Below are positions 34,749 to 44,248 of a stretch of DNA of 54,614 nucleotides, piece by piece (position 1 is the first letter of the stretch; every line of letters begins with the position of its first letter). Under the pieces are notes generated by a model. The model was given only the letters and a program-made list of their open reading frames with translations. It ran no database searches and was not told the DNA's origin. The position numbers and the translations under genes were made by a program. This stretch comes from Litoreibacter roseus (GTDB lineage: Bacteria > Pseudomonadota > Alphaproteobacteria > Rhodobacterales > Rhodobacteraceae), in the NCBI RefSeq assembly GCF_009811795.1, contig NZ_BLJE01000009.1, positions 1 through 54,614 of the forward strand, in the 5' to 3' direction.

Positions 34749-35916
34749 TCTGTTCTCGGGTGCCGGGGGGTTCTCTTTGGGAATCGGTTGGGCTGGCATA
34801 GAAGTTGTAGCCGCAATCGAGCACGATCGCTTTGCAGCGGAAACGTACAGGAAAAATCACCGCAATACGCAATTTTTTCAGCGTGACGTAGCTGGCCTGT
34901 CCGATAAAGAAATCAAAAGCCATTTTGACGGTGTTGAGGTGCTTTTTGGTGGCCCACCATGTCAAGGGTTCTCCGTTGCAGGACCATCGCAATACAATAA
35001 GTCGGACGAAAGGAACCGCTTGATCTTTGAATTTGAACGGTATGCCAGAGTTTTGAGTCCTCGGTTCATAGTTGTTGAGAATGTCAAAGGTGTTGTTAAC
35101 GGACGGCTCGGAAAACGGCGCGGCGCTTTGACTATGCTATCAGATGCCCTTTCCGTTCTAGGGTACCGGTGCGAAATCACGGTTGTTCGAGCAAGCAATT
35201 TTTTGGTGCCGCAAACCAGAGAACGAGTGTTTCTGTTTGCTCATAGAGAAGATTCTTCGTTGGGATTCGAGCGGTTGTTGGAGAAGCGAAGGACACCAGA
35301 CGTAGTCGCTTCATGGGAAGCGCTTTCTGACCTTCCACCTCTTGGAGCTGGCGAGGGTATCGACGGCGCGCAAAAATACTTCAAGAAAGCAGGGAACCAG
35401 TTTCAGAATTGGGCGAGGAAGAATTCGAGCGAAGTCCGAAATCATATGGCTATGAAGCACACCAAGAGAATAATTGAACGACTTCAAGTCATCGATCCGG
35501 GACAGTCCCTCAAGGATGTCAGCACCAAGTACGGTCAAAGGAAAAGAAATTCTCAGGATGTCGATGTAACAAAACGGTACAAAATGAATTGTTTTCGGAT
35601 TGACCCCGCTGGACCTTCAATAACCCTTCCAGCTAACTTTCAAACAATTCATGTTCATCCTTTCCAGGACAGAATGCTGACGGCTCGAGAAGGTGCGCGC
35701 CTCCAGTCGTTTCCAGATGACTATGTTTTCTACGGCCCGCGAACTCTGATGAGCCGAAAGCTTCTTGAGAGAGAAGGGCGCCAGGATGAAATCGGTCTGT
35801 CACAGTACAACCAAATTGGCAACGCAGTTGCTCCTCGAGTCGCTTTCGCTATCGGCGCGGCGCTCGTAGAAGCGAGCAATCAAGAAGAAGATATGGATGT
35901 CGCTGAGTTTGCGTGA
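34732..35916 (+). CDS. DNA cytosine-5 methyltransferase 2 of a Bpu10I-like system
   Basis: 394 residues. Motifs: DLFSGAGGFSLGI (I), GGPPCQGFS (IV), VVENV (VI), QTRERVF (VIII) and NQIGNAVAPR (X), all intact. The ATG at 34732 lies 17 nt inside the first methyltransferase gene with AGAGGGG upstream, so the two are coupled. It is clearly related to methyltransferase 1 but with a different target-recognition region, consistent with acting on the other strand of the same asymmetric site. Confidence 0.92.
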   Translation: MLTALDLFSGAGGFSLGIGWAGIEVVAAIEHDRFAAETYRKNHRNTQFFQRDVAGLSDKEIKSHFDGVEVLFGGPPCQGFSVAGPSQYNKSDERNRLIFEFERYARVLSPRFIVVENVKGVVNGRLGKRRGALTMLSDALSVLGYRCEITVVRASNFLVPQTRERVFLFAHREDSSLGFERLLEKRRTPDVVASWEALSDLPPLGAGEGIDGAQKYFKKAGNQFQNWARKNSSEVRNHMAMKHTKRIIERLQVIDPGQSLKDVSTKYGQRKRNSQDVDVTKRYKMNCFRIDPAGPSITLPANFQTIHVHPFQDRMLTAREGARLQSFPDDYVFYGPRTLMSRKLLEREGRQDEIGLSQYNQIGNAVAPRVAFAIGAALVEASNQEEDMDVAEFA

Positions 35917-36760
35917 TGAAGTTGAGGCGCGGAAGCTCGACGGTGCTTCGCCTCACTGCAACAACCTTCTGCATCAGTTTTCGGCCAAGAGCGCGGCACA
36001 TGGAAAGTCCTCCGCAGCATTGGCTGCACTCACCCCAAAGTTTTTGCAGCTATGCGATCACGTAGACGGCGTAGACTTAAAAGACGATGATTTCTTTAAG
36101 TCGTCCGCTTCGCTGCTGGATGACTACATGGCTGGGATAAGGAACCTGGGTGCCGGTGTCTTCGTTAGCCAATCGGACTTCATTACTAGCGTCGTTCCAG
36201 AGTTCTTTTTGCGAATGTTTCATGTGTTGTGCGCAGACTACGAGCAGCTATTCGCCTCCGGACAGAGAGACATCGCCATCGATGTCTCGTTTGACACAAG
36301 GATGCCGTCGCTGTTGATGCCCAAAATGCAACGCGTTGACCTTGCGATAGGTTATGTAACCACTTTGACTGTCGGAGCACACGCAAGCACGCCCCTATTC
36401 ATACCAATACTTGCAGCAGAGGCAAAAACGTACTTCGACAAGAATATGATATCTGGTGTCGATTTTTCTGCGACAGCTATCAAGAATACGTTCCCGCACT
36501 GCCAGTACCTAGCCATGAGCGAATTTGCAGACTTCGATCTTCAGGCGTTAAGTTATGCAGCGAGCTCAATCGATGAGATATATATTCTGAGACATCAAAA
36601 GAGATCGGATTTTAGAAAATCAGGTTTAGCCAAGGGAACTTCTTGGGAGAACGTCAAAGAGATCGTGGTCGGTGCTCATCGTGCAATAAGCATTTGTGAA
36701 AAAGAACGATCCTCCATTCATGACCGATTAGCGTCTGGCGTGCTAATCAACGAGAGCTGA
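35897..36760 (+). CDS. Bpu10I-like restriction endonuclease subunit 1
   Basis: 287 residues. The C-terminal half shows a PD-(D/E)XK nuclease core: VDLAIGY with D148, then PILAAEAKTYFDKNM with E175 and K177. The whole resembles the Bpu10I family, heterodimeric type II enzymes in which each subunit cuts one strand of an asymmetric site. The ATG overlaps the second methyltransferase gene by 20 nt. The match of gene order (two methyltransferases, two nucleases of equal size) to the known Bpu10I system is the strongest support. Cleavage site is not deducible. Confidence 0.8.
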   Translation: MSLSLRDEVEARKLDGASPHCNNLLHQFSAKSAAHGKSSAALAALTPKFLQLCDHVDGVDLKDDDFFKSSASLLDDYMAGIRNLGAGVFVSQSDFITSVVPEFFLRMFHVLCADYEQLFASGQRDIAIDVSFDTRMPSLLMPKMQRVDLAIGYVTTLTVGAHASTPLFIPILAAEAKTYFDKNMISGVDFSATAIKNTFPHCQYLAMSEFADFDLQALSYAASSIDEIYILRHQKRSDFRKSGLAKGTSWENVKEIVVGAHRAISICEKERSSIHDRLASGVLINES

Positions 36761-36779
36761 ACGAAAGAATGGCGACAAA

Positions 36780-37658
36780 ATGACAAAAGTGGGGGCCATA
36801 GCCAGCATAGAAAGTCTACCACATGGTAGCTTGCTCTTGAGGAAGTCAGCCGAAAAAGCTGTCCTTGCCCCCGCTCTCGCCGCCTATGAAGCCTTTGTGA
36901 AAGCTGTATCCGCGCTGGAGATTAAGGATGATGCTTCGGTGATCCAGCTAGTTGGTGCATTCAACGCATACAGGCGTGCCGCTATTCCAATATTTGAAGC
37001 TGGCAAGAATGTACCCCAGGAAAACCTGAGATCCACGATGATGGAGGAGCTATATGCTTGGCTATTCAAAGATATATTCGAGCTCCTCGAAATCGATCAG
37101 CCGCTGAATTTTAAGCTTGGAAAATCTACGAGCAGCTATGTTTCATTGACGTTCGCACCGCATAACTTTGCAAGTATTTTCAATGACCCCAATCCAAGGA
37201 TAGCAAAAAAGGATCAAGACTTCGCAATCGGCGCTACCTTTCAGTTGACTATTCAACCAGAAGGAGGGGAAAGCCCCATTAAAAGTGGGATTTTGATCCC
37301 CATTGTTGCAATCGAATGTAAGACTTATCTTGCGAAGAACCATCTAGACATGTGTGCTTCGACTGCTGCGAGCATAAAGACTGCGGCCCCCTATTGTATG
37401 TATGTCGTGTCCGCGGAATTCATCAAGATGGACAAAGGAGTCTTTCCTGAACTGACCGATATATCCGAAATCTTTGTTCTTTGCCGTGCAAAGAACGGAG
37501 ACAGAAAGAAACGACGGGATGCGGGACTGCCTCCGCATGATATCCATGCCGACCTAATCTGTGACCTTTTTAATCGCGTGATCGGGCACCTGCGTTCGAT
37601 TTGGTGGGACCCTGACTCTGCGCTCAAGTCTGGTCGTGTGATACAGAGACCGTTCTAG
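36780..37658 (+). CDS. Bpu10I-like restriction endonuclease subunit 2
   Basis: 292 residues, related in layout to subunit 1. The nuclease core is KKDQDFAIG with D147, followed by IVAIECKTYLAKNHLD with E179 and K181; the KTY-x-x-KN pattern is shared by both subunits. It begins 19 nt after subunit 1. The ribosome-binding site is weak, so its synthesis may depend on translation of the preceding gene. With both nuclease centres intact the enzyme would be active, provided both methyltransferases are made first. Confidence 0.8.
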   Translation: MTKVGAIASIESLPHGSLLLRKSAEKAVLAPALAAYEAFVKAVSALEIKDDASVIQLVGAFNAYRRAAIPIFEAGKNVPQENLRSTMMEELYAWLFKDIFELLEIDQPLNFKLGKSTSSYVSLTFAPHNFASIFNDPNPRIAKKDQDFAIGATFQLTIQPEGGESPIKSGILIPIVAIECKTYLAKNHLDMCASTAASIKTAAPYCMYVVSAEFIKMDKGVFPELTDISEIFVLCRAKNGDRKKRRDAGLPPHDIHADLICDLFNRVIGHLRSIWWDPDSALKSGRVIQRPF

Positions 37659-38100
37659 CCGTGGGCGCACATGCGGCACGGCGGATGGATGGTTTCGATC
37701 TGAAGGTTGTTTACTGTAGCGAGGGGTTCTGCAGGCAGAGACACAGGCTGGTCCGTACAAGACAGTCTTAGGCATCATCCCGAAGATCGTAGTTCCAGGT
37801 AGCGTGAGAGCAGCCTCATCGTATATTTGCAACTGCAGCGAATGTCCCCTTTGAATTACGCACCGCAACGTTATCGGTGGATGGCGTATGGCCGCTATGG
37901 GCCGGTTATGACAAATTGCTAACGGCCCATTCCTGCCGTTGGCCTAAATTATTCGCGCTGCACTGCAGCATTACAAGAGCAGACATTGGTTGGGAAGTGA
38001 TACCCCACTTGCGAATTGCGCAGTAACTCCCAAGTGTTGGTTGCCGATCTAGACGCGCCTCGATAAATTAGAACAAAATACAAACATTTCGAGCAGACAC
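37659..38100. other. Gene-free spacer before the TIR operon
   Basis: No gene or clear repeat seen. The last 50 bp before the TIR gene are AT-rich (TAGAACAAAATACAAACA) and probably hold the operon promoter. No clean -35/-10 pair can be defined. Confidence 0.4.
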
Positions 38101-39045
38101 ATGAGAGCTTTCATTTCTTACTCCCATCGAGATGCAGACGCACTTGACCGCCTGCATGTTCATCTTGCGAACCTTCAGCGGGAAGGTCGGATCGAAACAT
38201 GGTACGACCGCGAAATCTTGGCGGGTGAGGTATTGGACGATGAAATCAGCGAAGAGCTAGAGGCGGCTGAGCTTTTTCTGTTGATGGTTAGCCCCGACTT
38301 CATAGCGTCCAACTATTGTGTCGAAAGAGAGATGCAACGAGCCTTGGAACGGCACGAAGCGGGCGCGGCACGGGTTGTCCCTATCATCGTCGAACCATGC
38401 GACTGGGCTGCAATGCCTCAGCTCCGACGTTTGAAAGCAGTGCCGAAGGACGGTCTGCCGATCTCCGAATGGACGAACGCGAATACTGCATACCTAGATG
38501 TCATACAGGAAATTCGCCGGATAATCGATGCGGGTGTGTCGAATGCACTCGATTCAACTGCTGATGAAGAACAGCCAGCAACAACGCCACAAGCCGCCCC
38601 TCGCTATCGCGTTCAACGCGACTTCGACGAAATCGACCGCAGTGAATATCGCGACGCCGCGTTCACTGCGATCAAGGACTATTTCAAGCTGGCGATTGGT
38701 GAGATAGACAAGGTCGAGGGGCTGCGGGGCAGATTTGTAGATCGAGGGGCGAACTCCTTTGGCAGCACCGTTGTCAATCGTGGCAGGCAGCATGGAACGG
38801 CGCATATCACAGTGCACTGCCGAAACGCGGGGTTCGCGTTGGGTGACATCTATTTTTCATTCAATGAGAACGCAGCAGACAATACGGCAAACGGCGGTTT
38901 CAACGTCTCGTCCGACGAATACGAACAATTCCTAGTTGTGACTATGTCAATGTTCGGAAATGAGCCTAATCGGCTAAATCCTGAACAAGCTGCAGAGTAC
39001 TTATGGAACCAGTTCATTGAGCAAGCAGGCATTAGTCATGCCTAA
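38101..39045 (+). CDS. TIR-domain protein (possible NADase effector)
   Basis: 314 residues. Residues 1-145 are a TIR domain: it begins RAFISYSHRDADALDRLHVHL and has a LFLLMVSPDFIASNYC strand-loop followed by VEREMQRAL, in which E75 or E77 is the likely catalytic glutamate. TIR domains in bacterial immunity cleave NAD+ or make cyclic ADP-ribose signals. After a linker of Ala/Pro/Thr (about 158-168), the C-terminal half (170-314) is an unassigned alpha/beta domain (FGSTVVNRGRQHGTAHITV, GFNVSSDEYEQFLVVTM). It is the first gene of an operon whose last gene is a large NTPase, which suggests it is the effector controlled by that NTPase (inference). Confidence 0.85.
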   Translation: MRAFISYSHRDADALDRLHVHLANLQREGRIETWYDREILAGEVLDDEISEELEAAELFLLMVSPDFIASNYCVEREMQRALERHEAGAARVVPIIVEPCDWAAMPQLRRLKAVPKDGLPISEWTNANTAYLDVIQEIRRIIDAGVSNALDSTADEEQPATTPQAAPRYRVQRDFDEIDRSEYRDAAFTAIKDYFKLAIGEIDKVEGLRGRFVDRGANSFGSTVVNRGRQHGTAHITVHCRNAGFALGDIYFSFNENAADNTANGGFNVSSDEYEQFLVVTMSMFGNEPNRLNPEQAAEYLWNQFIEQAGISHA

Positions 39046-39202
39046 ACTTGCTCGCTTTCGCTGCAACAATTGCGGTCACCGTTTCGAAACCTCGGTGCTT
39101 AGCAAGGACGAACAACGTGAAGCTCGCCGCGACAATCGCCCGACCAAAGCTGTACATTGTCCCGAGTGCCGTCGAACCGACATTCGAAAGGGTTGGGATT
39201 AG
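39038..39202 (+). CDS. Small zinc-ribbon protein
   Basis: 54 residues, MPKLARFRCNNCGHRFE at the start and HCPECRRTDIRKGWD at the end. The paired CxxC motifs (C9/C12 and C44/C47 approximately) make a single zinc ribbon. The ATG lies within the last codons of the TIR gene (8-nt overlap), which supports real translation. Zinc ribbons of this size bind nucleic acids or partner proteins; here it may bridge the TIR protein and the NTPase, which is speculation. Confidence 0.6.
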   Translation: MPKLARFRCNNCGHRFETSVLSKDEQREARRDNRPTKAVHCPECRRTDIRKGWD

Positions 39203-39284
39203 TGGGAATGCGAAAGTCGAAACTGCAGGGCCATTCATAATCATTCCAGTTGTCGCCCATGGGCCATTATTCTGAGAGAAAGAA

Positions 39285-39737
39285 ATGCTGTCGCCAAGTG
39301 AATTCACAGTCGGAAAAGTCGGTACCGCAATGCCGCTCAGCTTAATCCTGCCTACCTCAAAGTATGAGGAAACGTTGCTGGTTGGCCAACTCGACGAACT
39401 GCCGACGGCGGTGTTTCTTTCAGGGCAGCATAAATCGATGTTCTTCAAGACCGAGGGCAACGAAAGCTGGGGTGGACTGATTATTCCATCTGTACGAATT
39501 GAGATCGATGAGACTAGCTTCGTTGACGAATACTCCTCTGAAGCGCCAATGCTTTCTGTGACTAGGACCGACACAAAACTTGTTGTGGCGGCGAGATCAG
39601 AAAGATCGTTCGGTCAAGTCCAAATCACCTTGCACGAAGGACTGGATTCAACGGGAGAAGCAAAGGCTAAGTTTGCGAATTGGCAGATTGTTCTTGGGAA
39701 GGGTCAAGACAAGCGTGTCTTGTGGACCGCGACATGA
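39285..39737 (+). CDS. Unknown 150-residue protein of the TIR operon
   Basis: 150 residues, mostly beta-strand in appearance (PLSLILPTSKYEETLLVGQL, LIIPSVRIEIDETSFVDEYS, QVQITLHEGLDSTG). It has no signal peptide or membrane segment and no family I can name. Its stop overlaps the ATG of the NTPase gene by 4 nt (ATGA), so the two are translated together. There is a gap of 82 nt after the zinc-ribbon gene, without sign of a terminator. A sensor or adaptor role for the NTPase is possible. Confidence 0.6.
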   Translation: MLSPSEFTVGKVGTAMPLSLILPTSKYEETLLVGQLDELPTAVFLSGQHKSMFFKTEGNESWGGLIIPSVRIEIDETSFVDEYSSEAPMLSVTRTDTKLVVAARSERSFGQVQITLHEGLDSTGEAKAKFANWQIVLGKGQDKRVLWTAT

Positions 39738-42700
39738 TCCATGTCCCATTTGAACGTCGTTTTGCGCCCCCATCAGAAGAGCAACTGCGTGACCCTGACT
39801 ATTTATCTATCTGGGGGAGTTATGAGCACGGCTCCCTACGCTGGAGCGACCTCTATGCTTACCGCTGTGTCGTCGTCTTAGGTGAGGGGAAGTGTGGTAA
39901 GACCCATGAATTCAAGCAGCAAAAGCAAGCGCTCCAGGATCAGGGACAAGCTGCGTTTTTTGTCCCACTTGAATTGCTTCAAGACGGAGAGTTTTTGGAC
40001 TCAATCACCGCGGAAGAAGAGCAAGTATTTCAGCACTGGTTAGAGGCATCTGACGCAGAGGCAGTGTTCTTTTTGGACGCGGTCGACGAGTTGAAGTTGC
40101 GCAAGGGCACGCTGCGGCGTGCATTGCGAAAAATTCAGGCTGCTATCGGAGCGCAGACACACCGGGTGCGCTTCTTCATTTCATGTCGACCAAATGATTG
40201 GGCTGACGAGCTGGATTTTCAGGTTGTGACCGCTTTGGTTGCGCCGAGAGAAAGAGCCGCCGAGGTTACTGAAGCTCCAGCAGGTGAAGAAGTCTTCACG
40301 GCAGTGATTGCACGAGATGGCGGCCCACCCCCTGGTGATGGGGAGGAGGGGGCCAGCGGCAGGGAGGAACCTGTAAAGGTTTTCGCGCTTTTGCCGTTAT
40401 CTAGAAATGAGATCGTTGAATTTGCAGGTCTTTACGCAGCGGATCACGCTGATGTCTTTGCCCAGCACTTGGAGGAAAAAGAGCTCTGGCATCTCTACCA
40501 ATTGCCTGCCGACATCATGGCTGCGCTTGATCAGTTGGCAGTTGAAGGGCGTCTGGGCAACCTACAAGAACAATTGGTGTTTGGCATTGGCCAACGTCTT
40601 CGCGAAATCTCTGACAAAAAGCGCAACGATCTAAGCTTAGAAAAAGGCATGGAAGGGGCCGAGCGGATTGCGCTTGCGCTATTCCTTATGAAGCGCAGGT
40701 CAATCTACTTTGCTGCGCCTGGCGGTGACGCGGAGGGGGTCAGTGTCGCCGACATCCTGCCTGACTGGTCGAACGATGAACAGATTGAGTTGCTTGGCAA
40801 GTCCTTGTTTGATCCCACAGGTGTCGGTGCTGTGCGCTTTCATCATCGGTCCACGCAGGAGTTCTTGGCCGCACAACGCCTTCAGAAGCTGCGTGAGCAA
40901 GGCCTTGCGACGAGCGACCTATACCATCTGTTGTTCGCGAGTATTGGCGAAGAACGAGTGATAATTCCGAGCATGGAACCTGTGGTGGCTTGGTTGGCGT
41001 TGTGGAACCCCGACATTCTGACTGAAGTCAAAGAGCGGAACCCTCTCTTACTGTTCCGCCAAGGAATACCCGCGATTCTAAGCCTCGAACTGCGCGCGGA
41101 ACTGCTGCGCAGGTTTGTTGAGCGATATTCTGGCAGCGAATGGCGCAGAGTCGGCGTCGGGCACGCTGAGTTAAAACGTGTTTCGGCACCTGAGCTGGCG
41201 CCGTTGGTGCGAGAGTTATGGGACCAAGCGTATTCAGGTCACGACACGCGAGAGCTGTTTCTCGAGTTGGTGTACCTGACGCCAATGGCCGATTGCGCCG
41301 ATTTGGCATTTCAAGCGGCCTTCGACGAGAGCTTAGACTACCACCATCGGACATATGCTGTCTGGGCTGTACTTAGGTGTGGAACCATTGAGCAGAAACG
41401 CGAAATCGGAGCGAGTATGGTGGCGGGCGGTTGGCCTGAGCGGGTTGTGCGAAATGCGCTGCCTGATCTGTTTCCTGAAGCTATTGAACTGGAAGAGTTT
41501 CTGACGCTTGCACGGTCACTAAACGAAGTGCCGCGTTCCGTTCATGGCCTGGGCTACGCCTTGCTTCAGGCGATAAAGTCGGATGCCATGAGCGTGGAAC
41601 AAAGGGTCCAAGTCAGGGACGACTTGGTCGACGCAATTTGGGCGAACCGCACCCAGGAAAGTCGCGTCTACCAAGCGCATTCAAGCTATGATCATTTCGT
41701 TGATCCTGTAATCGCGGCTTGCCATCTCACACCGCCGAGTACCAGAGAAGAAACCGCAAATTGGGCGTGGAGCGTGGCGGTCGCATTTCATTTTGGTGAG
41801 CGCCGCAACAGCATTATCGCAAAAGACGAGACCGAAGAGCTGAGAGGGTTGTTGTCGAGCAATGTAGGACTGCGTGAGGGCTATTTTTGGGCGTGCTTTG
41901 AACTAGCGGAAGCACTCGAAGCGCCTGAGAACGATAGGCAACGAGCATTTCGGACCGACTATGGTGGCACGCTCAGACCGTTCACAGATGCAGACATTCC
42001 CTGGCTTCTTCAGGCGCTCGCGCCCGAGGCAATAGTGGAACGGCGTGGGGTGGCGTTTCATATCCTTCGCTCGTTCATTTGGAATGGAGAAAATCCCAAC
42101 CTCGCGGCAGAGATTGCGGAACTGGTTGCTGATCGGTCCGACCTGTCTGACAAGCTACAAAGAACCCTAAACCCTCCACCTCAAGAACCCGACGAGCACG
42201 AAATTGAACACCAAAATTGGCAGCGCGAACGTGAGATCGAAGAAGCTGAGCGGCAGGATGGTTGGAAACAATGGCGGCAGGAGGTCCTTGCTGCTGAAGA
42301 TCTAATGCTGGGGGAGGCAAACCGGGAAAACACGCTATACAATCTGCACAAAGTCATGCAGCACACGGAACGCGACCACAATACGTGGGGATATTGGGAT
42401 GCACAGTTTGTTGAGACGGCGTTTTTTCCGGATTTTCTCGCCGGTGTAAGGGAAGGTCTCTCTGATTTCTGGCGACGCACCGACGTGTCGCTGTTCAGTG
42501 AGCGCGCGGAAGAAGATCGGAACAGCTATTCAGCCGCCAGCCTTATGGCACTTGCTGCGCTCAAATGTGAGGCTGAGACCGCGAATTGGGCTGAAGTCCT
42601 TTCGCATGATGAAGCGGTTAGGGCGGCGCGTATTTCAACATTGGAGCTGAACGGTTTCGGAGCCTTTCTGCCTCAGTTGGAAGCGGCCCGCCCAAACGCC

Positions 42701-44059
42701 ATCGAAGAAGTCGTTGGGGCAGAAATCAACCGACAACTTGCTAGCCTGATAGATGTAGGACGCGCGCCCATTTTGCACGACGCACTCCACCATGGCACAC
42801 CATTCATGCGCGACATCGCAGCCGCAGCGGCTACAGATAGCCTACCGGCATTTGAGAATGCGATGGAGCAAAATACCCAGACCGACCTCAAATTCGCCTT
42901 CGAACTGATTGCTGGCCATGGCACGGATGAGGCCATTTCGAATGCCGTTGGAGCGATCCAAAATCATATCGACACATCCAACCAAATGACCGCTGAGAGC
43001 CAGCGGTTCTGGCTGAAAATGTTGACCCAACTGAACCTAGAACAAGGGTGCGAAGCCGTGCTGGCAGCGACCGCTGACTTATCAACGCAAGAGTCCCGAG
43101 AAGCTGCAATTTCAATACTTGCCGCTATCTTCGGTGATCGCCACTGGGGTGGGCAACCGAGTTTTTATGGGGTGGAGAATGGCCGTCGCCTCGATTTGTT
43201 GGCCCAGCTGGTGATAAGAGCCTACCAAACTGTGCGCCCGCAAGAGGATCAGCACCATGAAGGCACCTTTACACCGAACACTCGCGACCACGCTGAGGAA
43301 GCACGCGGTTACCTTCTGAACACACTTATTTCGACGAAGTCGCCGAGAACGCTGTCGGTGCTTTACGAATTGTCCGCAATGCCCGAATTCGCGCATCTGA
43401 CTGACCGTTTGAAACAGATGGCTACAGAGTTGGCGGCGAACATATCGGAACCCGAGGCCATGAATGGCTCGGTATTCCGAATATTCGACCAAGAGCGGAA
43501 CTACCGCGCCTATGACGACCCATCTCTATTTGCGGTCATGAACCACAGGTTGGCAGACTTCGAACACCACCTGCTTAACGACGAGCAGACAACAGTAGCG
43601 ACTTTGCGAAAGGTGGAAGGCGAAACAGAGCTGCGTCAATTCCTTTCATACTGGCTGACCCAAAACGCTCGAAGTGCATACAGTGTCACACAAGAAGCCG
43701 TCGCAATTGCTGAAAAACGAACAGACATCCGATTGCACGCAGCCGGTTTGGACCGATACGCTTCTATAGAAGCGAAGTTGGATGACGCAAGACATCGATG
43801 GAGCGGAAGCCAACTGAGAGACGCTTTGATCGACCAACTCGTGGGGCGTTATCTGAACCATGAGCGGTGTCGAGTTGGCTGCCTCTTAATCTGTATACGC
43901 GAACCGCGGCAATGGGAGCATCCGGACACCGGCGAAAGAATGGATTTGGAAACGACGATCGCCTGGTTGCAGAGCATTGCCAACGCGATCATGGACGAAC
44001 GTTCAGACCTGCTGCTTTCGGTGAAAGGGATCAATTACTCCGTGACTGCGAACGAGTAG
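39734..44059 (+). CDS. Large STAND/NACHT-like NTPase with helical-repeat C-terminus
   Basis: 1441 residues. A P-loop NTPase occupies about 40-430: Walker A GEGKCGKT (50-57), Walker B VFFLDAVDEL (111-120), sensor-type FISCRPNDW (148-156). A disordered acidic insert rich in Gly and Glu lies near 195-215. The sequence from about 430 to the end is a long series of helical pairs like HEAT or ARM repeats, the usual ligand-sensing part of STAND immune ATPases. The ATG overlaps the preceding gene by 4 nt; the upstream extension is rejected. It resembles Avs-type sensors in plan, but has no N-terminal nuclease, so its effector is probably the separate TIR protein. The exact family is not identified. 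Confidence 0.75.
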   Translation: MIHVPFERRFAPPSEEQLRDPDYLSIWGSYEHGSLRWSDLYAYRCVVVLGEGKCGKTHEFKQQKQALQDQGQAAFFVPLELLQDGEFLDSITAEEEQVFQHWLEASDAEAVFFLDAVDELKLRKGTLRRALRKIQAAIGAQTHRVRFFISCRPNDWADELDFQVVTALVAPRERAAEVTEAPAGEEVFTAVIARDGGPPPGDGEEGASGREEPVKVFALLPLSRNEIVEFAGLYAADHADVFAQHLEEKELWHLYQLPADIMAALDQLAVEGRLGNLQEQLVFGIGQRLREISDKKRNDLSLEKGMEGAERIALALFLMKRRSIYFAAPGGDAEGVSVADILPDWSNDEQIELLGKSLFDPTGVGAVRFHHRSTQEFLAAQRLQKLREQGLATSDLYHLLFASIGEERVIIPSMEPVVAWLALWNPDILTEVKERNPLLLFRQGIPAILSLELRAELLRRFVERYSGSEWRRVGVGHAELKRVSAPELAPLVRELWDQAYSGHDTRELFLELVYLTPMADCADLAFQAAFDESLDYHHRTYAVWAVLRCGTIEQKREIGASMVAGGWPERVVRNALPDLFPEAIELEEFLTLARSLNEVPRSVHGLGYALLQAIKSDAMSVEQRVQVRDDLVDAIWANRTQESRVYQAHSSYDHFVDPVIAACHLTPPSTREETANWAWSVAVAFHFGERRNSIIAKDETEELRGLLSSNVGLREGYFWACFELAEALEAPENDRQRAFRTDYGGTLRPFTDADIPWLLQALAPEAIVERRGVAFHILRSFIWNGENPNLAAEIAELVADRSDLSDKLQRTLNPPPQEPDEHEIEHQNWQREREIEEAERQDGWKQWRQEVLAAEDLMLGEANRENTLYNLHKVMQHTERDHNTWGYWDAQFVETAFFPDFLAGVREGLSDFWRRTDVSLFSERAEEDRNSYSAASLMALAALKCEAETANWAEVLSHDEAVRAARISTLELNGFGAFLPQLEAARPNAIEEVVGAEINRQLASLIDVGRAPILHDALHHGTPFMRDIAAAAATDSLPAFENAMEQNTQTDLKFAFELIAGHGTDEAISNAVGAIQNHIDTSNQMTAESQRFWLKMLTQLNLEQGCEAVLAATADLSTQESREAAISILAAIFGDRHWGGQPSFYGVENGRRLDLLAQLVIRAYQTVRPQEDQHHEGTFTPNTRDHAEEARGYLLNTLISTKSPRTLSVLYELSAMPEFAHLTDRLKQMATELAANISEPEAMNGSVFRIFDQERNYRAYDDPSLFAVMNHRLADFEHHLLNDEQTTVATLRKVEGETELRQFLSYWLTQNARSAYSVTQEAVAIAEKRTDIRLHAAGLDRYASIEAKLDDARHRWSGSQLRDALIDQLVGRYLNHERCRVGCLLICIREPRQWEHPDTGERMDLETTIAWLQSIANAIMDERSDLLLSVKGINYSVTANE

Positions 44060-44202
44060 ATATCTGCGCCGATCGAGCCGCTATTTGATGTATCCACGAC
44101 TTCGATGATCAAAGTCCGCTTTGGAGCTTCCCGAGTGTCTCCGCTGCAGAGCGGCGAATTCACACTTTCCGCCGTCTTTGCCAAGACTCTCCAACTTGAT
44201 CT

Positions 44203-44228
44203 TCAGAAAAACATATCTTATTTTCTGA
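44203..44228. promoter_or_regulatory. Inverted repeat, likely operator of the antitoxin gene
   Basis: TCAGAAAA and TTTTCTGA, an 8-bp perfect inverted repeat with a 10-nt AT-rich spacer, 20 nt before the start of the antitoxin gene. AbiEi antitoxins repress their own promoters by binding inverted repeats, so this is the probable operator (established for the family; the site is inferred). Confidence 0.6.
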
Positions 44229-44248
44229 CATGGAGTTGAGCCATGATC

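Noticed and set aside
39048-39275. 75-residue plus-strand open frame overlapping the zinc-ribbon gene
   Set aside because: It overlaps the zinc-ribbon frame entirely at its start; the zinc ribbon has conserved Cys pairs and coupling to the TIR gene.
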